Positions 46,868-55,864 of a stretch of DNA of 64,000 nt are shown in pieces. Source of the DNA: a virus. The position numbers and the translations under genes were made by a program. The stretch covers positions 1-64,000 of IMG/VR virus record IMGVR_UViG_3300037137_001341; one strand, 5' to 3'. The notes below the pieces were generated by a model. It was not told the origin of the DNA. It did no database searches and saw nothing but the letters and a program-made list of their open reading frames with translations. Numbering within the stretch: position 1 is the stretch's first letter; each line of letters opens with the position of its first letter.

Positions 46868-47469
46868 CCCGCAAGGTCACGGCGTTGGTGCTCGCCGCTG
46901 GGGCATGTGTCCTGGCGTGCAGCGGGGGCGAGTTCGCTGGGGCTCCAGGGCACGAGTCGACTTCAGGGGGCGCAACCGGGACCCCTCCCGACGGCGGCGC
47001 CGTGGTCATATCCCCCGGGACCGGTGGAGTCGCTCCCCGCCCTGGGACCGGGGGCTCCCCGTCGACTGGGGGATATGCTGGTGCCGGCGGCGCTGGTGGC
47101 TCCCCGGTGTCCGCAGGCGGCTCCGAAACTGGGGGCAGGCCCGTGGGCACGGCCGGCGGGTCTGGCGGGGTTACCCAGGCCCCTGACGCTGGCGCCGGGG
47201 GACATGTCCAGGGCACCGGAGGGGCGGCCCCCAGCGCGGGCGGCGTCCCAGGCACCGGAGGCGTTGGGGCCACTGGGGGATATGCTGGCGGGACGGGCAC
47301 GGGCGGGAGCGCCGTGGTGCGAGACAGCGTCTGTCCCGCCTTCATCTGTCCTGCGACCTGTCCGCCGCCACTGGCCCAGACGTGCTGCCTTGGCCCCACC
47401 ACTGGGCCGACCGGCTGCGGCTGCACCTACCCCACCGGGATGTCGAGCCAACCGTTCGCCTGCCACTAG
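46864..47469 (+). CDS. Gly/Thr-rich lipoprotein, myxobacterial style
   Basis: A 201-aa protein with a signal peptide and lipobox ALVLAAGACVLAC (lipidated Cys about 19), then tandem TGGxxGTGG-type repeats (GTGGSPSTGGYAGAGG and similar) and six Cys at the C-terminus. This layout is frequent in Polyangia-type myxobacteria and rare elsewhere, so it may be host-derived cargo affecting the surface of the lysogen. ATG overlaps the winged-helix gene stop. Confidence 0.7.
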   Translation: MTRKVTALVLAAGACVLACSGGEFAGAPGHESTSGGATGTPPDGGAVVISPGTGGVAPRPGTGGSPSTGGYAGAGGAGGSPVSAGGSETGGRPVGTAGGSGGVTQAPDAGAGGHVQGTGGAAPSAGGVPGTGGVGATGGYAGGTGTGGSAVVRDSVCPAFICPATCPPPLAQTCCLGPTTGPTGCGCTYPTGMSSQPFACH

Positions 47470-47900
47470 GGCAGCGCCCGAAGGTACTGCCGGAAGGCCC
47501 GGTTCGAGAGGGCCGGGATGCCCAAGGCGTCGCTGCGCCGGCTCCGCACGAGCATTAGCATGTCCGCACCGGGCTCCCCCGTGACCATGTGCAGCGCGAG
47601 CGCGGCGATGAACGCCGAGCGGTTCCGTCCCATCTGGCAGGTCACGAGGACCCTCCGTCCTCTGCGCATGTCCCTCGCGACGGCCTCCGCGGCTGTCCAG
47701 GCGGTCATCAGGTCGTCTGCCGTCGGCTCCGACGAGTCATCGAACGGGCAGTGCCGCACCCGCACGCCCGGGAAGGCCGCTGCCGGCGGCTGGTACTCCT
47801 CGGCCGCGAAGACGATGACGTCGAAGCGCCCCACGTAGTCCCCCGGCGGGGGCGCGGCGCCCACGTAGAGCCCTTCCACGATGCGGCTGGCGTCTGCCAC
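47466..47900 (-). CDS. dual-specificity protein phosphatase
   Basis: A 144-aa DSP-type enzyme. VLVTCQMGRNRSAF at 84-97 gives the catalytic C88 and R94 of CX5R, with S95 following. D54 or D55 in CPFDDSSEP is the likely general acid. It removes phosphate from Tyr or Ser/Thr of a target, perhaps connected with the kinase-like protein at 22.8-24.6 kb. GTG start with TACTCT seven bases before it, no ribosome site. Convergent with the lipoprotein gene, divergent to the recombinase. Confidence 0.82.
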   Translation of the reverse strand: MADASRIVEGLYVGAAPPPGDYVGRFDVIVFAAEEYQPPAAAFPGVRVRHCPFDDSSEPTADDLMTAWTAAEAVARDMRRGRRVLVTCQMGRNRSAFIAALALHMVTGEPGADMLMLVRSRRSDALGIPALSNRAFRQYLRALP

Positions 47901-47907
47901 GGGCGGC

Positions 47908-47955
47908 AGAGTACCCGAAAGCCGCTGGGACCGAAATAGGCTGGTCTGTTATCGT
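47908..47955. promoter_or_regulatory. divergent promoters of phosphatase and recombinase
   Basis: Minus-strand TACTCT (47908-47913) is seven bases before the phosphatase GTG. Plus-strand TATCGT (47950-47955) is six before the recombinase ATG. GTTATCGTAAC (about 47949-47959) is a near palindrome over the recombinase start and may be an operator. Confidence 0.45.
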
Positions 47956-47961
47956 AACGGG

Positions 47962-50900
47962 ATGCCTAGACCGAACAGGCCTGAGCTAGCTCTGCTCCGG
48001 GGGAAGAGTACGGCCGAGGCGCTGGCGAGGTGGACGGAGAGCTTCGCCGGGGGCGACCGGGAGACGGCCGAGAAGTACGCGGCGATCCTCTCTCGCTTCA
48101 CCGGCAAGCAGGCCAGCGGGGCAGAGTACGAAGCGTACATGGGGGCGTACTCCCCGGCGACTCGGCGGGCGTACTCCTTTGCTCTGACGGAGTTCTTCGA
48201 GTGGCTAGCCACGAAGCACAAGCGCGTCGTTCCGCCGCCGCAGGTCACGCGGAAAGATGCGGAGGACTACGTCGAGTGGCTCATCACAAGGCCGTACTCG
48301 CTGGAGGGAGAGAAGCTCCGCGATGGTGATCAGCGGGAGCGCCTCACGCTGTACGAGATCGTCGGCGAGCTTGGCTCCGCCGACATTCTGAGCATCGCGG
48401 CAAAGACGCCTGGATGGCTGCGCACAGCACATCCCGCCCCGGGCGTCGAGATCGACAGGGGATGGCTCAATCGCGAGCTTGGCCGCATGGTCCTGCACGA
48501 TCTCCTGGTGCGCTCGCCGACGATGGAGGATCTTCGCCGTGAGGACGCGCGCATCGGCATCGGGGTGTTCACTCTGCTCGTCCCTGACGGCGACACGATG
48601 CGGGAGATGCCGCTCGAAGAGATATTCTCGTACACGCTGCCGCGAGCACGCGCTGTCTCTCGAACAACGGTCGTGGTGCGCGTCGCCGCGCTCACATCCT
48701 TCTGGCAAGCGCTGATGGAGGCGGACAATTCCAGCGGGGCAGGCGCCCTCGTGCGACACAACGTGTTCTCGGACGTAGGAAACCGCGTGCGCGTCGGACT
48801 CGCCGCAGATCGCCGCGCGAGCAGAGCACGCAAGGGACGGCTGACGCCGGAGCTAGTGGAGCGCCTGCTCCGGGTGGCCGATGGTCCGTCTCTTGCTGAG
48901 AAGCGTGATGCTGCACTCCTCTGGTTCCTGGTTCTCACGGGAGCCAGGGTTACCGAGATCACGCGCATCCGCAGAGGACGTCCCCCGGCGGCAGAGGCGG
49001 CCCGCTGGCCCGGCTGGTACGACGAGCGGGCAGTGCCACCTGCGGTCGAGCTTGTGCGCAAGCGCGGCTTCCGGCAGAGGCTCCCGTTTCCACCGTACGC
49101 GCTCAAGGCGCTCGCCGCGTTTCAAGCGGAGCTTGCTCGCCACGCGCCGCTGACCGGCACGCAAAGTGACAACCAGAACGAGCCTCACTACCTCGCTCCA
49201 ACAGCGCCAGGCTGGCGCTACAAGGCACTAGCTGAAGAGCCTGACGCGCCGCTCTTCCCACCGGTCAAGTTCTGGGGGGCCAACTCATCGCGCAACTATC
49301 AGGAGTTCAAGCCGAACGCGAACGTACGACCCGACTACCGTCGCTCGATGACACGCAACGGCATCGACGCCATCCTCAAGAAGATCGCCAAGAAGGCCGG
49401 GTTCACCGAGGAGGAGCAGGCGCTCGCCCACACGCACGCATTTCGTCACTTCGCGGCGACGGCCATGGCGCGCAGAGGCAAACCGATCCGGGAGATCCAG
49501 TACATGCTCGGGCACGAGTCGCTCGTCACGACCGAGCGCTACGTGGAACCAGAGACCAGCACGGAGGCTCTATCCGGCCAGAACGAGATCCTAGACTTCA
49601 TCGCTGGCGCTGCGCATGAGCCGCCGGCACCAGCAGAGCCGGAAGCTCCGCGACAGCCACCGACCAGGCCTGCGCGCGTCGTGGAGACATATGCCGTGCC
49701 TCCAGGGCGACCTGGGCGTCCGCAGGCTGGCCCGCGTCCCGAGAAGAAGCGCCGGCCGCCTCCCGAGGTACAGGCCCCGGAGGCAGGCGGGATGCCGGCA
49801 CAGTCCCCCCGTGTCGTGCCGGAGGCACAGGTCGAGCCTGGTCAGGGGCTCGTCGCCATCGCACCAAAGGGAGGGGTCGAGCCGCCCCATGTGTCGCAGG
49901 TGCGCGGGAACATATCCCCGCCGCCTACCCCGCTCGAAGCCTACGGGGCTCTTGCGCCGCACCCGCCGGGAGTTCCGCCGACGCACCCGAGCCAGATCGC
50001 GTTCACGCGCGTGAACCTGCGAACCGCGAAGCCCAAGGAGCGGGCGCTGGTGAACCTGGCCCCGCCGGGGGACAAGCGCGACCTTGTGCAGCAGGTCACA
50101 TGGCTGCGGGCGAACTACGACCCGTGGCCCATGAACTACGGCATCGACGAGCAGTGGCTTCTGCCCTGGTTCGCCCGCGGCTCCGCTTCCAGCGGCGGCG
50201 AGGTCACCGTGGACATCATATCGAGGACCGGGGAGAGAAAGATCGTCGTTGTCCCGCCCATCCCCGTGCTCTCGCACTACCAGATGGATCCAGGGCTCGC
50301 ACCGAAGCACGCGCCGAAGCTCTGGCAGAGCATCGATCAGATGCGGACCCGCTGGCTACGCACGGTGCCTACGAAGGCGTTCGGGCTCGATCGTTGGTGG
50401 GGCATGTTCCTGCAGGCTCGGTTGACTCTCGGACAAGTCACCAAGGGCAAGTTCACGTGGGTGCCGTTCAACACACCGGCAGAAGTCGGGACACAGATCC
50501 GTTCCCACGACGACGAGTACCTGAGCAAGTGGCTGGAGATCAACGCGGAGCGATACGGCACGACGATCAACGCCTTCGAGGACATCAGGCGCATCGAGCG
50601 CGCCAGCGAGGACGACTCTGATGAGGCCCAGAAGGAGTGGGAGGAGTTCCAGAGCACATGGCGGGACGCCTCCCTCATGGGCGTGTCCCCAGCCGCAGAG
50701 CTACCGGACTGGTTCATCGCGGACGATCCTGTGCGTGACATCTACGACCGCGACCCGGAGGAGTGGCGGTGGTTCTCGACGTGGTTCGGCGCCATCACCG
50801 GACAGAACCTGACGCCGGTGCGCGACGAGACGCTCAAGGCCGAGGAGGCGTTCGCTCTCGAAGAGCGGAGTAACAGGATCCTGCAGGCGCGCAAGCTCCT

Positions 50901-52236
50901 GGAGGGGTACTACGAAGCGGTCACGGATCTGCGCACCTCGAAGGGTGATGAGCGTGAGGGTGGGCACGCCTCCCTCAAAGCCTACGTGGCGCAGCTGGCC
51001 GAGTACGGGATACCGGACCCGGCGCAGATGCTCAAGGAAGGCAAGCTACGGAAGAAGCAGCGCCGCGAAGCCAGCATCGAGCAGCTGCTGAACATGGCCT
51101 TCCCGGACGTCGGCGTGGAGGTCGTGGACCCGAACGTGCTCAGGAGCCAGCTGTTCGACGCGGACACGCTCCGCCTGGACATGTCCCGCAAGACCATCTC
51201 GCACACGGACGAGTTCCGCAAGCGCTTCGCCGCGCGCTACGACGGGCGGGACTCCGAGTGCGTCGTGCGGCGCGCCGCCCGCGGCATGTGGGAGCATGTG
51301 AAGCGCAACGGCATCCCGGTCGCCCGAGGAGAACAGCGCGCTTCCCAGTACAGCCTGCTCTACTCCGTCATGCTCTCGTACATGGCCTGGATCTTCCCGT
51401 GCCCTGCGGAGATCGAGGAGCGCATGGCCAAGGAGGGACGCCTGGGCGCCGAAGCGCGGCTGGTCTGGTTGAACGGTGTGCGCAGCGCGACGCAGCACAT
51501 GGCCCGCATCGAGCGCGACGCCGACGAGCCAGCGCTGCTCGCTGTTGCCGCCGAGGATGGCCTGGACTCAAAGAGCGCCGAGGAAGTGCTGGAAGCCGGG
51601 CTCGTCGTCGATTCTGTGCGGGCACAGGTGGCGGTGCCGCCCCCCGAGGTGGCAGAGGCCGTGGCCAAGAGCGCCGTGGAGTCAGGGCAGGTCGCCGTGG
51701 AATCCGGCGGCGTCGTCGTGGTGCGGCCGACGGTGTTGCGCCGCCGAAAGTCGCCGAGCGCGCTCCGGGAAGAGGCCCGTGAGGAGAGGTCGCCCGTACC
51801 TGCGCCCCCCGCTCCCCGCGCACCAGAACCCACGGCGCGCGAGCGCATTGCCGAGATGAGAGGCCGGAGAGGCGCCGTGGTCGAGCTTGTCCAGGAACGC
51901 GCGCAGACCACGGGGACATACCTGAGCGGCGTGGAGGAGCCCGAGGTTGAGGAGCAAGAGACCCCGCTGGAGCGGGAAGCGGAGTACATGGAGCCAGAGG
52001 TCGAGCAGTACGAGGGGCCGCAGCTGCCCAGCATGTTCTCCGTGGGTGGCGAACAGCACGAATCGGCCGAGACGACCACCCACGGGCTCGCCTACGAAGA
52101 ACTGGAGCGGAACGCTGCGCCGCCCAGGTACATGACCCTGGGGGCCTACGCTGCGGGGGCCGACTATGTCGCGAACGCCGAGGAGGTGCTCCCGAGCGCC
52201 ATCAGGATGATGGCCGCGATGACGCTGCCGTTCTAG
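47962..52236 (+). CDS. giant tyrosine recombinase fused to a long unknown C-terminal region
   Basis: A 1,424-aa protein. The N-terminal 560 residues are a full tyrosine recombinase: core-binding SAM-like part (about 60-110), then R329 in TGARVTE, H492 and R495 in HAFRH, H518 in LGHESL, and nucleophile Y527 in TERYVEP. The usual size is 300-450 aa. The following roughly 860 residues contain Pro-rich linkers, a Trp-rich region (DPEEWRWFSTWFG) and an acidic end, without known motif. Promoter box TATCGT is six bases before ATG. It may integrate or resolve the element. The tail could be a recombination-directionality or virion-linked module. Confidence 0.85.
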   Translation: MPRPNRPELALLRGKSTAEALARWTESFAGGDRETAEKYAAILSRFTGKQASGAEYEAYMGAYSPATRRAYSFALTEFFEWLATKHKRVVPPPQVTRKDAEDYVEWLITRPYSLEGEKLRDGDQRERLTLYEIVGELGSADILSIAAKTPGWLRTAHPAPGVEIDRGWLNRELGRMVLHDLLVRSPTMEDLRREDARIGIGVFTLLVPDGDTMREMPLEEIFSYTLPRARAVSRTTVVVRVAALTSFWQALMEADNSSGAGALVRHNVFSDVGNRVRVGLAADRRASRARKGRLTPELVERLLRVADGPSLAEKRDAALLWFLVLTGARVTEITRIRRGRPPAAEAARWPGWYDERAVPPAVELVRKRGFRQRLPFPPYALKALAAFQAELARHAPLTGTQSDNQNEPHYLAPTAPGWRYKALAEEPDAPLFPPVKFWGANSSRNYQEFKPNANVRPDYRRSMTRNGIDAILKKIAKKAGFTEEEQALAHTHAFRHFAATAMARRGKPIREIQYMLGHESLVTTERYVEPETSTEALSGQNEILDFIAGAAHEPPAPAEPEAPRQPPTRPARVVETYAVPPGRPGRPQAGPRPEKKRRPPPEVQAPEAGGMPAQSPRVVPEAQVEPGQGLVAIAPKGGVEPPHVSQVRGNISPPPTPLEAYGALAPHPPGVPPTHPSQIAFTRVNLRTAKPKERALVNLAPPGDKRDLVQQVTWLRANYDPWPMNYGIDEQWLLPWFARGSASSGGEVTVDIISRTGERKIVVVPPIPVLSHYQMDPGLAPKHAPKLWQSIDQMRTRWLRTVPTKAFGLDRWWGMFLQARLTLGQVTKGKFTWVPFNTPAEVGTQIRSHDDEYLSKWLEINAERYGTTINAFEDIRRIERASEDDSDEAQKEWEEFQSTWRDASLMGVSPAAELPDWFIADDPVRDIYDRDPEEWRWFSTWFGAITGQNLTPVRDETLKAEEAFALEERSNRILQARKLLEGYYEAVTDLRTSKGDEREGGHASLKAYVAQLAEYGIPDPAQMLKEGKLRKKQRREASIEQLLNMAFPDVGVEVVDPNVLRSQLFDADTLRLDMSRKTISHTDEFRKRFAARYDGRDSECVVRRAARGMWEHVKRNGIPVARGEQRASQYSLLYSVMLSYMAWIFPCPAEIEERMAKEGRLGAEARLVWLNGVRSATQHMARIERDADEPALLAVAAEDGLDSKSAEEVLEAGLVVDSVRAQVAVPPPEVAEAVAKSAVESGQVAVESGGVVVVRPTVLRRRKSPSALREEAREERSPVPAPPAPRAPEPTARERIAEMRGRRGAVVELVQERAQTTGTYLSGVEEPEVEEQETPLEREAEYMEPEVEQYEGPQLPSMFSVGGEQHESAETTTHGLAYEELERNAAPPRYMTLGAYAAGADYVANAEEVLPSAIRMMAAMTLPF

Positions 52237-52667
52237 CGGTCGCCGATGACGGCGAACTGCGTCCCGAGATCCTCGAAGAACACATCCCCGGACTTCACGA
52301 GCAGGAAGTCCTTGCCGGTCCCAGGGAAGCCCCTGGGCGTGCGCCTGTAGATGGCCACGACGGTGCCCACGAACTCCCGGGATGTGCCGCCAGCTGGGTC
52401 CCCCGGCTCGGGGCCGCTCGGCGCGATCCGCAGGACGGTCTTGCCGGTGAACTTCTCGGTGATCGAGCCGGGGCCAGTGGGGGCGTTCTCGATGATGTCG
52501 AGGGTCGACGGAGCGGTGTCTGTCAGCGTGGTAGCTACGGCCGTGTCCCACAGAACCTTCGGGGTTGCACCATCGAGGGTGATGATGGCGAAGTGTGGCG
52601 GCTGCAGCTGGATCGCAGATGGCCCGGCCGGAGCGACGTGGAGAGCGACGATGTCACCGTTTGCCAT
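52233..52667 (-). CDS. 144-aa beta-rich protein
   Basis: Short beta strands throughout (HFAIITLDGATPKVLWDT, KDFLLVKSGDVFFED). The C-terminal GTGKDFLLV word recurs in the protein at 53763-54101, so the two are probably related by duplication. ATG lies just after the upstream gene. It overlaps the recombinase end by four bases. Possibly virion or tail-associated. Confidence 0.55.
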   Translation of the reverse strand: MANGDIVALHVAPAGPSAIQLQPPHFAIITLDGATPKVLWDTAVATTLTDTAPSTLDIIENAPTGPGSITEKFTGKTVLRIAPSGPEPGDPAGGTSREFVGTVVAIYRRTPRGFPGTGKDFLLVKSGDVFFEDLGTQFAVIGDR

Positions 52668-52670
52668 GGC

Positions 52671-53099
52671 TCAGCGATCCTCCAAGGGATGGACGCTTGG
52701 GAACGGTAGTTCGTAGTACATCCCGTTCGAGAGCGAACGAATCAGCACCTTGGTGCTGCCTGGGGCGTTCACGTCGTACACGTCCACGACGCGACCGATG
52801 TACGCATCCGAGTAGGGAACGAGCGGCTTCGTCGCCGTCGCAGGTACTGCGATCCCAACGACCACCTTGTCGAGAAAGACGGCCAGCTGGATCGGCGACG
52901 CCGTGTCCGTGATCTTGTCCAGGGCAGCGTCCGGGACGCCCGTCAACGCTTCCTGGCCAGAGAACGTCACGTCGTTCACTCCGGGCGCAGCCGCCGTGAC
53001 GACGCCGACCAGCGGGGGCTGCGGCTGCAGCGTGCCTGGCGCGAGCGAGCCGACGGTCGACAGCTTCACACGGACTCGATCTCCGGCCACGAACGCCAT
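52671..53099 (-). CDS. 142-aa beta-rich protein
   Basis: AFVAGDRVRVKLSTVGSLAPG and PYSDAYIGRVVDVYDVN have the look of a KOW/SH3-like or stalk domain. The start chosen is the ATG of MAFVAGD. A longer reading from 53135 has no ribosome site. Co-directional with two similar beta-rich genes. Confidence 0.5.
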   Translation of the reverse strand: MAFVAGDRVRVKLSTVGSLAPGTLQPQPPLVGVVTAAAPGVNDVTFSGQEALTGVPDAALDKITDTASPIQLAVFLDKVVVGIAVPATATKPLVPYSDAYIGRVVDVYDVNAPGSTKVLIRSLSNGMYYELPFPSVHPLEDR

Positions 53100-53109
53100 G
53101 ACCCCGAGG

Positions 53110-53763
53110 CTACCGGCTGCCACCACCCGGGTCAAGTGAGAGCGGATCGCCTGTGTAGTAGCGGGTTTCGTCGTCGTACATCATGGCCGCCGTCAGCTGG
53201 GGGATGTCCCGGTGCTCCCCCGCCATCGCCTCCAGGACCAGAGCCCGCACGACGTTCGCCGCCTGCGCGCCGCGAGCACGTGACCGGCGCATCAGCGCCC
53301 GCCTGGCCCCGAGCGTGATGACCGTGTGCTCGTTCACGGAGGAGCCCTTCACGTACGTCGGCAGAGGCTTCCCTTTCCAGAACCAGCGACGCGCCGATGC
53401 CGGCTCGTGCGACCCCATCAGGTAGTCGTGGATCAAGCTCCGCAGGAACGTCGGCGGGTGCGCGCTGCGAAGCTCGCACTCCGCCATCCACGCCGCATGG
53501 ATCTGCGGCGGCATCCACATCTGGTACTGGTAGAGTCTCTCGATCCCCTCCTGGGTGCCGCCCGCGTTCGAGCGCGCTGGTGAGAGCCCGCGGTCGTGCA
53601 GCGCAAGGCGCGCCTGTGCCCGGACCTCCAGAAGCAGATCCGTGTCGACGCCCAATCGCTTCGCGATGGCGTCAACACGGTCATCGGAGATGCGGACCGT
53701 CGCGTACTTCGTGCCCAGCAGCCGGGCCGCCAGCCACTCGCGGAAGCTCTGCGGAGGCCCCAC
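53110..53763 (-). CDS. 217-aa protein with ribbon-helix-helix-like segment
   Basis: The segment MWMPPQIHAAWMAECELRSAHP followed by FLRSLIHDYL has the strand-helix-helix rhythm of ribbon-helix-helix DNA-binding proteins. A second Arg-rich helical part (RRALMRRSRARGAQAANVVRAL) follows. GTG start overlaps the neighbouring stop. May be a regulator of the adjacent virion/fibre genes, unproven. Confidence 0.5.
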   Translation of the reverse strand: MGPPQSFREWLAARLLGTKYATVRISDDRVDAIAKRLGVDTDLLLEVRAQARLALHDRGLSPARSNAGGTQEGIERLYQYQMWMPPQIHAAWMAECELRSAHPPTFLRSLIHDYLMGSHEPASARRWFWKGKPLPTYVKGSSVNEHTVITLGARRALMRRSRARGAQAANVVRALVLEAMAGEHRDIPQLTAAMMYDDETRYYTGDPLSLDPGGGSR

Positions 53764-54101
53764 TACTGAGTGACGATGCGCGACTGGTGGATGTGCGTGC
53801 AGTAGAGAACGTCACGTGGGCTCACCGCCACGAGCGCGAAGTCCTTTCCGCTGCCCGTCAGCATCTCCACCACGAGCATGATCCCGCCTGCGCCATCTGG
53901 CTCGACGTGAAGCACGCCGCTCAGGACAGGCACGGCAATCGCGCCGCCCTCCTTGTTCATCGCCGGGATATGAGCATACGTGCAGCCGATGTAGGGCTCC
54001 CGCAGCTGCAGCATCGCCGGCTTCTCGTTGAAGGCGAAGTAGCCACTCGGGCGCTCGCCGGTGACCTGTGTCTCTTGTTCCTGCGCGTTTTCTTCAGCCA
54101 T
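53763..54101 (-). CDS. 112-aa protein related to 52233-52667
   Basis: GSGKDFALVAVSPRDVLYC parallels GTGKDFLLVKSGDVFFE in the gene at 52233. The N-terminus is polar (EENAQEQETQVTGERPSG). ATG lies inside the end of the glycosyltransferase gene. Unknown function, possibly a small virion component. Confidence 0.55.
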   Translation of the reverse strand: MAEENAQEQETQVTGERPSGYFAFNEKPAMLQLREPYIGCTYAHIPAMNKEGGAIAVPVLSGVLHVEPDGAGGIMLVVEMLTGSGKDFALVAVSPRDVLYCTHIHQSRIVTQ

Positions 54102-55209
54102 GATGCTTCTCCGCCTCCTGTAGCATGCGCCGGATAGCCGGCACGTTCTTGTTCTCCCACGACCACTCGGTGCGCAGGGCTTCAGCGTTCTGCTCGGCAT
54201 GTGCCGCCACGGACGCCCAGTGCGAGTACATGACCCCGAGCGCCTCCGTGATGGCCTCCACGCTCACCGCCGGCGCCATCGAGCCCGGGAAGTCGTTCAT
54301 CGAGGCGAGCGGCCCGTGCTCCACGATGACGGCCCCCGGCGGGTGGTTGCCCAGGAACTCCGCGTGACCGGTGCAGGCTGTCGCGATGACTGGGACGCCG
54401 CAGGCGAGCGCCTCCAGGGGAACCATGCCGAAGCCCTCGCCACGGGACGGCTGGCAGACCGCGTGCATCGCGCTGTACATGCCTGCGACGCCGTACTGCC
54501 CGTTCCCCAGTCCCGGCTGCGACTCCACGTCGCCGGTACCGAGTCCCAGGTCGGCGCACCACCACCGCACCTTGGACATATGCAGCGGGTTCATCACCAC
54601 GACGAGCTTCGCCAGCGGCGGCAGGGCCCCAGACCGCTTGGCGATCTGCCAGGCACGCAGGAGCATCTGCGTGCTCTTCCGCTCCGTCTCGCTGCTGGTC
54701 ATGTGCAGCACCAGGAACCGCTCCAGCCGGAACTCATGCTTCACGGCGTCGCGGAACTTGGGCATCAGCATGTGCACGGCAGGAGTGACTCCGTGCGGCG
54801 CAACAACCACGGGCATCGCGTCCGGCACATGCCGCCGGAGCACCGAGGCAGCCCAGGCGCTCGGAGCCAGGAGGCCGCCCGTGAGCATCCCCCGCGGCAG
54901 CACGCCTGACGGCTTCAGGAACGACTCCATCATCCCCTTCGGGAGTCCCTCGCTGTTCGGGGCGAGCAGGAGCCAGTGCGACTTATGCTCGCCCATGCGG
55001 TGCGCGTGCATGAGCCCCATCGGGGGGCCGAGGTTCAGCGACACCGGCGCGTTCGCCCCGGCTATCGCGTCTTCGCTCTCGAAGTCCATGGGCCATGTCC
55101 CTGCGTGCTCGCCAGCAGCCACGAGGGCACGCTCCATGCCGCGTGTCACCTGCACGAACGAGTGCTCACCGACGGTGTGGCCGTAGAGGCGGACGCGCGA
55201 CTCAGCCAA
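54094..55209 (-). CDS. GT4-type glycosyltransferase
   Basis: A 371-aa protein. FLVLHMTSSETERKSTQMLL..W is the nucleotide-sugar side of a GT-B fold. CQPSRGEGFGMVPLEALACG (around residues 253-272) is the C-terminal E-x7-E hallmark of family 4. No membrane helix. Transfers a sugar, probably onto a surface or virion glycan. Start is TTG overlapping the upstream stop by eight bases (TTGGCTGA), preferred because no GTG or ATG fits. Confidence 0.8.
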   Translation of the reverse strand: MAESRVRLYGHTVGEHSFVQVTRGMERALVAAGEHAGTWPMDFESEDAIAGANAPVSLNLGPPMGLMHAHRMGEHKSHWLLLAPNSEGLPKGMMESFLKPSGVLPRGMLTGGLLAPSAWAASVLRRHVPDAMPVVVAPHGVTPAVHMLMPKFRDAVKHEFRLERFLVLHMTSSETERKSTQMLLRAWQIAKRSGALPPLAKLVVVMNPLHMSKVRWWCADLGLGTGDVESQPGLGNGQYGVAGMYSAMHAVCQPSRGEGFGMVPLEALACGVPVIATACTGHAEFLGNHPPGAVIVEHGPLASMNDFPGSMAPAVSVEAITEALGVMYSHWASVAAHAEQNAEALRTEWSWENKNVPAIRRMLQEAEKHHG

Positions 55210-55411
55210 CGGAGAACCCCGTGGCCTTCGTGTGCAGCCAGCCGATGAAGCTCCATAGGGACATGCTCGTCTGGTCGAGGCCGGGAGCATGCAGCGCACT
55301 CCACCGGATCAGCTTCTTCTTGACCGGCTCCGGCATGAGTCGCTTGGCCTCGACGCGCTTCATCGCATCGACGAAGGCGTCGCTGAACACAGGTCCGGTC
55401 GGGTCAGCCAT
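55202..55411 (-). CDS. 69-aa hypothetical protein
   Basis: Helical 69-aa chain (DAFVDAMKRVEAKRLMPEPVKKKLIRW). ATG after GGAGACAGAGGACG. The end overlaps the glycosyltransferase TTG. Unassigned. Confidence 0.5.
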   Translation of the reverse strand: MADPTGPVFSDAFVDAMKRVEAKRLMPEPVKKKLIRWSALHAPGLDQTSMSLWSFIGWLHTKATGFSVG

Positions 55412-55601
55412 GTCGTCCTCTGTCTCCGGCGATGTGCTTCGCCAGTTCCGCCACCGCATCGATCAGGTAGTTCAACGCTTCCTCTGGGCCATCACCGTCG
55501 ATGTCCATGCAGGACCTAGCGCGGTTGAGCGACTTGAAGATATCCACCATGTCCTCCGGCGGGATCCAGTCGCGGCTGTCGGGTTGCTTGTCGCGGCTCA
55601 C
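55404..55601 (-). CDS. 65-aa acidic helical protein
   Basis: DGPEEALNYLIDAVAELAKHIAG helical with acidic first half. GTG start near the end of the Lys-rich gene. Unassigned. Confidence 0.5.
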   Translation of the reverse strand: MSRDKQPDSRDWIPPEDMVDIFKSLNRARSCMDIDGDGPEEALNYLIDAVAELAKHIAGDRGRHG

Positions 55602-55864
55602 TTGAGCATCGTTCCCTTCGCAATGGTCGCCGAGCGGCGCTGGTACTGCGTCGTCTCCTCGAAGCGTCGCAGTATCGCGAATTGGATGCCGTGCTGCGCG
55701 ATCTGCGTTGGGGTGATTACTCGCGCCCGAACAAGCGCGGCCCCGATCGCATCCAGCTGCTGACGGTAGCTGTCGGCTAGAGCGCGCCAGTTGTATTGGG
55801 TCTCACCGTTCGGCCCCCTGGTGATCTTCTGTGCCTTCTTCTTCTTTTTCTTCTTCGTGGCCAT
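55598..55864 (-). CDS. 88-aa Lys-rich protein
   Basis: Starts ATKKKKKKKAQKI, then helical with Gln/Arg (YRQQLDAIGAALVRARVITP). ATG overlaps the glycosyltransferase stop. Probable nucleic-acid contact by charge only. Confidence 0.5.
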   Translation of the reverse strand: MATKKKKKKKAQKITRGPNGETQYNWRALADSYRQQLDAIGAALVRARVITPTQIAQHGIQFAILRRFEETTQYQRRSATIAKGTMLK

